Assembly (NCBI GenBank): GCA_905116865.2
Contig: CAJHNH020004602.1
Span: 1,209,378-1,273,377, forward strand
DNA: 64,000 nt
Reading direction: 5' to 3'
From: Candidula unifasciata
Taxonomy: Eukaryota; Mollusca; Gastropoda; Stylommatophora; Geomitridae
The notes under the pieces were generated by a model. It was not told where the DNA came from, did not search any database, and was given only the letters and a program-made list of their open reading frames with translations. The translations under genes were made by a program, and so were the position numbers. This document shows, one piece after another, positions 40,901-49,900 of the stretch. How positions within the stretch are numbered: the stretch's first letter is position 1; each line of letters opens with the position of its first letter.

Positions 40901-43900
40901 TAGCATCCCTAATTATTATTAGTAACTCCTTGAATATGAAAGTGCACGAGACGGGAGAGCTAGCGAGAGACATTTTCTTGCAGGCAGACCATGAGAATTT
41001 CAGGTGGAGTTGGAGTTTCAGTGCCAAAAAGACGAAGCCTTCAGGAGGAGATTCTTATAGTTTATACACACACAAATTATAAAAAATAAAGCGTTTAATT
41101 AACATATACAAAACTATATATATTCATGTAGGAAATTGAATGAGCTAACAGAATATTTATGAATCAAACTGAAGTCTCAATATTTATTCAAATTAGGTAT
41201 TATGATTTGCATAATTTATGCAAGCAATTTTTTTTTCAACTTTGGAACAAACATGACTAACCCAATAATTTTGGGTGAATTTTTCAATGGATTAAGCTTG
41301 AATAAGTCCTAGTACTTGTGCTTTGGGAAGTAAGGCCATTAGAGGTCCTTCAGACACTTTTGGCACATGGTTCTACTCATTCTCCTGCCTCCAGCTATGT
41401 TTCAGTTGCTATGACTCAACAGTCCTTTTCGCCACTATTCGGCACAGGTAGCCCCACAAAAAATGGATAAAAAATTACAGAACACATCAAACTTTCTCAA
41501 AAGCCGTCAGTGAACAGCCCACATGTGCAAGAAATGTGAGAACCAATCTGATGGCTGGTACGAAAACCTGCCAGCCAATCTCAAGGCTTCATTACATAGG
41601 GCCAACTAATCGGCCCTGTCATCCTTCTGGCTACTTTGTGTTGGGCCGATATTTCGGCTGCGTCATCTCCAAAGGGTTAACCAAAAATCAAAACAACAGC
41701 CAATTAATCATTAACAGTCTCATCTGTAACAGATATAGTCACCTCTTCCAAGAAAACTCTGACTTCACATCATCATGCTTATGAGTTACTGTGGACAGAA
41801 GGTTACATGTAACAAATAATGACTACCATAACACATAATGACTATAATGTAACAATTAATGACTGTCATGTAACAAATGACTATCATGTAACAAATACTG
41901 ACTGCCATGTATTGAATAATGTTACCACGTAAAAAATAATGACTACCATGTAACAAATAATGACTGCCATGTAGTAAATAATTGCAGCCATGTAATAAAT
42001 AATGACAACATAACACAAATAATTTTTTTTGTTTAAATACTGACAAGTAACACACACTGACCAAGTGGTCTCTGTACCCAGCATTATAGTTAATTTTGTG
42101 CCGAAAGAATTTATCCTTTTGGACAAGGAAAGGATATAAACTCTGGCAAAATACAAGTTAATAATATGAAAATCAAACAAACAGAAACGTATAAGTACTT
42201 GGGTGCAAACTTCAACTGCTACAAAATGCTGAAATAATACAATCTGGAAATAAAGTATACTATGCCTTTCAACATCTGCTAAAGTCAAAGTCTCCATCTC
42301 GCAACACCAAGATCAAAATAAATAAAATGTTGAAAAGACCAGTCATTTTATATGGCTCTGAAGCCTGGAGCAAAACTAAAAGAGATGAAGCCTTATAAAA
42401 AATTTTGGAAAACAGAGTCTTACAGTGAATCTTTAATCCCTAACTGAACATATAACAAAAAACTAACTGCTTTCCACCCCTTTGACTATGAAAACAGGGG
42501 TTTTAGCTGACACAACCACGATGAGCAAAGAGACGTGATTTGGTCACAACAACACATTTTTTTTTCTAGTACGGAGTGGAGATTTGATACTAGCAGTAAC
42601 AAACATAAAAATCTTAACCTACACAGCTGGTAGTCACTGCTTCAAGTGTGGATTCTGGGGTTCCATCAGGGGGAAAAAGAATAGACACACTGCACCTTTT
42701 AATAAGCATGTCGTAAAAGCCGACTAATTACACCCTCAGTGCAAGATGGAAGGCTACACCCTGAGTGTAAAACAGAAGGCTATATACATCCTGAGTGTGA
42801 GATGGTAGGCTATACGATGAGGTGCAAGATGGAAGGCTACACCTTGAGTGTAAAACACAAGGCTATATACACCCTGAGTGTAAGATGGTAGGCTATACCA
42901 GGAGGTGCAAGATGGAAGGCTACACCCTGAGTGTAAGACACAAGGCTATATACACCCTAAGTGTAAGATGGTAAGCTATACCAGGAGGTGCAAGATGGAA
43001 GGCTACACCTTTAGTGTAAAACACAAGGCTATATACACCCTGAAGATGGTAAGCTATACCAGGAGGTGCAAGATGGAAGGCTACACCTTGAGTGTAAAAC
43101 ACAAGGCTATATACACCATGAGTGTAAGATGGTAAGCTATACCAGGAAGTGCAAGACGGAAGGCTACACCTTGAGTGTAAAACACAAGGCTATATACACC
43201 CTGAGTGTAAGATGGTAAGCTATACCAGGAGGTGCAAGACGGAAGGCTACACCTTGAGTGTAAAACACAAGGCTAAATAAACCATGAGTGTAAAATGGTA
43301 GGCTATACCATGAGGTACAAGATGAAAATATACACCTTGAGTGTAAGATTGAAGACTAAACCCTGAGTGTAAGATGGGAGGCTACACAGTGAGTGTAAGA
43401 CAGAAGGCTTCGGCCTGAGTGTAAGATGGATAGAAGGCAATACCCTAAGTGTAAGACAGAAGGCAACACCCTGAGTGTAAGACAGAAGGCTATACACACC
43501 CTGAGTTTAAGATGGAAGGCAACATAACCCTGAGTGTAAAACAGAAGGCAATATACACCCTGAGTGCAAGATAGAAGGCTATACACATCCTGAGTGTAAG
43601 ACAGAAGTCAACACCCTAAGTGTAAGATAGAAGGCTACATACAACCTGAGTGTAAGATAGAAGGCAACACCCTAAGTGTAAGATAGAATGCTATACACAC
43701 CCTGAGGGCAAGACAGAAGGCAACACCCTGAGTGCAAGATAGAAGGTTAGATACACCCTGAGTGTAAGACATTATGCTAAACCACGAGTGAAAGATAACC
43801 TTAAGAACATATTTCCCTGCTCACCTTTCAGTTTCCAAAATGGTTCTGGAATGAACTCCTGCACCTGTTTATATCTCTCTACAACAAAACCCAGAGTTGG

Positions 43901-46900
43901 GAACTGACAGCTGCCGTAACTGACCAGCTGCTCCGCTAATGCTTGCGGGAAGATCTTCTGCAATCGAACAGTTTGAAAGCGTGTGAAAGCTGCACCTGCA
44001 AGAGACAAAGAATAATTATGAAATACTGTCATCAGTTAGTTATACATTTTTTTTCCTAATTCACTTCAGTAAACGATATGAAAAATTACACTAGATGTAG
44101 TCAAAGCATAATCTTCTGCAGGGGTGTGTGTTAGCTATACATTTTTTTTTCCTAATTCACTTCAGTAAACGATATGAAAAATAACACTAGATGTAGTCAA
44201 AGCATATTCTTCTGCAGGGGTGTGTGTGGTGTGTAGTTGAACCTTTACAGAGATTTTAAACCAGGGGTTGGCAAACTAGCCTATGGGCCAAAACTCATTC
44301 ACCAAGTAATTTGTACTGGCCCGTGAGGGTGGTATCAAATTACATAATATAGCCTTTGAGTTCATAAAATAGCAGAACACAAAGACATTTGTATACAGAA
44401 AGAAAAAATCAAAATATAAACATCTAAAAAGGTGATAACCTAAACACTGATAACTCGAAAAATTTGATCCTGCCAGTAAAATACGTCTTGTGGACAAACT
44501 CAGACATTGGAAAATGTGTCTGTCGGTGAACTTTAATTATATAAGGCAATGACAGTTTTTTTTTTTCTGGACTGCAAGTTTATAGACCAAAAGAGTGCGG
44601 TAATCTTTCTTGACTTTGGTTGGTCTGAGAATGGGATCGTAATGTGGACATGAATAGTACATAGATTACAGACGTACACACACACACACATTCATACCAC
44701 ACAAAAAAAAGAAAAACCCCACAAACCCACACTTTCCATGGCACACAAATGAAGACATTCAAAGTTGGTAACCAATTAACACAAGTTAGTGACACAATGG
44801 CAACGTCAAGAAAAAAAACCAATGGAAAATGGCTAAAAAATATTGACATTTCCAGGAAAGATGGGCTACAGATTATATAACGATATATATGTGCATTTAA
44901 TTTGTAAAGAGAATGTTTCAAGTATTACAGAATTTAAAAGGAAATGCCATTTCTAATCCAAATATAAAAACTACAGTTCAATGGAGGGACAAGAGAAGCA
45001 AGATGAAATTGCTGATATTAAGAAATCTTGTTAATGCCAGCAGTGTGAGATTTTCAATACAAATAGATTTTTAGAGAAAGCTGACATATTACTGAAGAAT
45101 AAACTGCCAAGAATTCGAACTTTCAAAGACAATTTTTTCAGATCATCAAAAACTGTAATTCTGAAAAAAAAAATAAATGATTCTATAAGATATACAAATG
45201 TCACAGCCACTCAACAACATTTTGAATCAAATACTACAACCAATAAACTTAACTATCAACTTAACCAGTCTTTACAGAGATCCCTGTGGATTGTTACTCG
45301 GCAGGGAGTCAGCCATTATCTGCAAGGAGACTGAGTTATATGGGATACAGCCTATGCAATGAAACTAATCCCCTCCACTTCGGTTTTACCTCAGCCACAT
45401 AAGAGATTACCTATCCGAAGATCCAGCTCTTGCCGCACATCAACAGCTGCATTCACCCTGGCATCTGGTGCTATTAAATTGTTCACTGCCCTCGCTACAG
45501 CCCTGCACAAATGAAGTTTACAAACAGTTACGCAATATTTGTGTTATTAGTTTACAAAAGATTTATTTCAACTCTGAACAAATATTATACATTGAAAGAC
45601 ACTGCAGTAAGTTAATGGTTTTCCTGATAACTCAGTATAATTTATATAATTTTATATTTATTAACTGCTAATTATTTCTTTTGATTTAGCTGTAGATATG
45701 AAATTTAGAAAGGAATGAAACATTTATATAGTGTATTAAATAGAAAACCACACAGTATGAGGCTGAAGATGGAGAGCTTATTGGGGTGTCCCGAGTGCTG
45801 TGATGTCAATTCTTAATTCAACAGTATGATGTGGCAAGAGAAATGCTAGGAAGAGCGTTGTTGAGAAAGGCCAAGGGGTGTTGAACTGGTTTCTATGCAT
45901 GATAACTGAAAGAATTGTACAGGATAGGAAGGAATGTTGGAAGGGTTGTGAGACCTATGGGCCATATAATGACAAAACAGGATGATGATGACTAACATGA
46001 CAGATTAAAAGACAGAGATAAAATAATGAATACACTTACTGTGGGGTGATCTCTGAAAACTTGGCTCTATAGACTTTGATATTTGGTTTCACTGGGGAAG
46101 TAAATGAAACACTGTTGTGCACACACTTATGTTACATGATTTCATTTAAATAGTTAACGAATAGCAGAAATGGAATACAGACTGAAAACAAAGGAATACA
46201 ATAACAAAACATATATGGTTAATACCTGGCGGAAAGAAAACTCATTCTATGCTAGTGTAAAAAAAATCTTCTCCATCGAGTTCACCAGCTGTAAACTTCT
46301 GTAAAGTTCTGGTTGTTCAACTACCTCTGGACTTTAGACTTGTTTCAGAACCTGAGTGTTGTGTGCACCTCTGTTTCACAGATCTGACTTATTTGTATGA
46401 AGACTGTTGTTTTCTAGCCTCTTAGACTTCAAAGAAAGCCGCCAATAAGTTGACTCTTATGAAATGCTTGTTGGGGAGACAGAGGGTCTATTTTCGTTTT
46501 CTCCACAATGAGGCCCAAGAACCGACAAGGGGATAGAAAAAAAACATAACGTCACAGTTACAACAAGAATTAACTCACATACTAACTTAAATATGTAACT
46601 TCATACAGCTGGAACAAGAATTAACTAGTAAGCTAGCCTAAGTTTGTAACTTTCTACTTTTGGAAGAAGAATTAACTGGTAAGCTAGCCTAAGTTTGTAA
46701 CTTCCTACATCTGGAAGAAGAATTAACTGGTAAGTTAGCCTACGTTTGTAACTTCCTACTTCTGGAAGAAGAATTAACTTGTAAACTAGTTTCAGTCTGT
46801 AATTACAGTTAAAACAGCACCTGGTAATCTAAATACTGTAAAAATCTAATCTATCCTATGACCACCAGGTGGCTGAGATCGTGAAGCTCAAATCATTACA

Positions 46901-49900
46901 TAAGGAAAATGTGATAAAATGAATGAGAAAAACAAGAAAATGGTTCAAACCTGCTTGGCAAACTTGAATAACTTCAAAACCAATATTTTCTCCTTCCCGA
47001 TCACAATCTGTCCATATGATGAGAGACTGACACCCTCTGACCTCCTGCTCTAGTGTTCTCTGAAGGATACAAATGTTGAACAGAAATCATAACTATCCAT
47101 GAAAGCGGCTAGCCAGCTAATTATCTCATCATGCATCCAGCAACTGACCTATTCTTAAGTAGTGAACTTTAATTATTCTTTCGCCTGTTGTAGATTATGT
47201 GAAGGAACAAATCTGGGAACCCAGTTGTGTTTATTTTCTCTTCCTCAGCTATCTCAGCAAAGTGATACGTGTAGATAAAAGAATCACCTGTGTGCCCTTT
47301 ATAATGCTCTGTGTAAGTTGGTTTTCATTTCTCCAAGGTTGTTCTAAATGCTCTGATTCCATCTTTTGTATTGTCCATTATTTAAATATTCCGTTTGTTA
47401 ATAGCTTCTTACATTTTAAAGTCTGAGATCAGAAAATGTGATGAAAACTGCTGCAGACCATGAAATGTGCAAGATAATTAAATTATGATGGTAGATTACT
47501 AGCACTCAAATTGTGCACACACCACAACGAGCTTACAAGTTTAATCTGAATGAGTACAATGTTCTTGCTAGGATTAGAGCAAGCCATTAACAATCAGACA
47601 TGTAAAACATCTGCACAAGAGAACCACTCTACTATATCACTAGAAAACCAACCATTCCACATCACAAAAGAAACACTCTACATAACAACAGAACCAACCA
47701 CTCACAAGATACCCACCCAACATCACAAAAGAACAATCCTACATCACAAGAAAACCAATCACTCTACACCACAAGATAATCACCCTACATCACAACAGAA
47801 CCACCCTACATCACAAGAGAACCGCTCTACATCACAAGAAAACCACTCTACATCACAAGAGAGCCAACCACCCTACATCATAAGAGAACCATTCTACATC
47901 ACAAGAGAACCACTCAACATCATAAGAGAACCATTCTACATCACAAGAGAACCACTTTACATCACAAGAAAACCACTCAACATCACAAAAGAACCACTCT
48001 ATATCAAGAGAACCACTTAAAATCAAAAGAGAACCTCTCAACATCACAAAAGAACCACTCTATATCATAAGAGAACCACTCAAAATCAAAAGAGAACCTC
48101 TCAACATCACAAAAGAACCACTCTGTATCATAAGAGAACCACTCAAAATCAAAAGAGAACATCTCAACATCACAAAAGAACCGCTATATCATAAGAGAAC
48201 CGCTCAAAATCAAAAGAGAACCACTCTACATTGCAAAAGAACCAACTACTCAATATCACAGCAGGAGATCCACCCCACATCAAAAAGCTCTTTACAATCT
48301 ATAAAAATCATTCTGCAGCCAAGACTCCGTAGCTTATACATACCTTTATATCCAGATAATTAGGAGGGCAGTACTTCTCCACTGGAACACTAAACAAATC
48401 CACAGGGTTACAGCTGTTCCTGTAGACAGGAAAAACGTAAATTAGTCAAAGAAGAAATCAAAATAGCACCTCTTCTTCTTCGCATTCACCGGCTATAAAC
48501 TCCGGTAGAAAGTTCTGGTTATCCACTTTAGACTTGTTCTAGAATCTGAGTGTTGTGTGCAGATCTGTTACTGCAGATCTGTTTTATCTGTATGCAGACT
48601 GTTAGTTCCTTGCTTCTCAGGCAGTGGCACTCTCACTCTGAAGGATGCTCTCAATTAGACTACTCCTATGACATGCTTGTTAGGAGGCAGTGGGACTATT
48701 CTTGTTTCACCCACAACACGGCCCCAGAACCCTCAAGGAAGAAAATATACGAAATGATAACACGACAAGCTGGTTAGTGCTGCTGGAAATAAGCAAGCAA
48801 ACAGAGTCAATCTGTTTTTGAAGAAAATGTTTTATGATGCTAATGCAAGGCCTGAAGTAAAACCTGGTGAAGCATGTCTATTTGCCTTCAAGGTCAAGAC
48901 AGGAAGCACTGTATCTAGCTACTTTTGGGAAGTTAGTAGAAGTACACTGAGATGGCTGCTGCATCAGAGGAATGAGCATGCATGGGAATACCATGGGAAC
49001 ATTCTGATGAGAATTACAGCCAGGCTGTGATATCTGCACTTTTCGGCTCAATGCATCTGATTTTGGCAAACCCCTAATTAGTCTGTTAGTAACAAAACAA
49101 TCTGTAGTTGCATCCAGTTAGCCTCAGCTACATAAGAATCTATAGTTACATCCTCTGTTATACAAATGTTAGTTTCCCCAAACTAAGCAGGTCACGTTCC
49201 ATTCATAAGTTTTTTGGGCTGGTCTACTTTCTTGCAGGTTACGGGTGTGCCGCTCTGTTGTTTGCTTTCTGGGTTGTCTTGCATTTATGTTTTTATTCCC
49301 AGAAAGAGAATGTTTGTGACATAGGTTTCTTCACTGTCTAAAGGTGTTTGTGTTAGACCCAGTTTGTCGATGTTTTTGGAGTGTTAAAAGCGCTGGCGTG
49401 CTGAAATATACAACACCCGATATCAATGGCATTGCGGGAAACCCCTGTAACCTTTTGGCAAGGTAGTGTGGCTCAAAGTCAACCAATCAGAAGTGAGCTA
49501 GTGTGTAACAATGAAAAAATGGGGAGACTAATGTTTGTATCACCACATCCTCTTAGCAAGGGTTACTAGCAACACAAGAATCTACAGTTGCACCCAGTTA
49601 GCATGGGCCCCTAGCAACAAAAGAATATGTGCAACTGGATCCAGTTAGCATAAGCTTCTAGCAACATAGGAATATCTACAGCTGCACCCAGTCAGGGTGG
49701 AATACTGGCAACACAGGAATATCTACAGCTGCACCCAGTCAGGGTGGAATACTGGCACCATAGGAATATCTACAGCTACACCCAGTCAGGGTGGAATACT
49801 GGCAACATAGGGATATCTACAGCTGCACCCAGTCAGGGTGGAATACTGGCAACATAGGAATCTATACTGTTGCCTTAAGTTAGCATTAGCTACTAGCAAC

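Noticed and set aside
42905..43135. Short frames on both strands rich in Tyr/Cys or Leu/Ser
   Set aside because: Products of the 27-83 bp satellite.
47550..48020. 156-codon Thr/Pro/Ser-rich frame
   Set aside because: Translation of a 21-bp minisatellite (multiple of three). No domain and no continuation.
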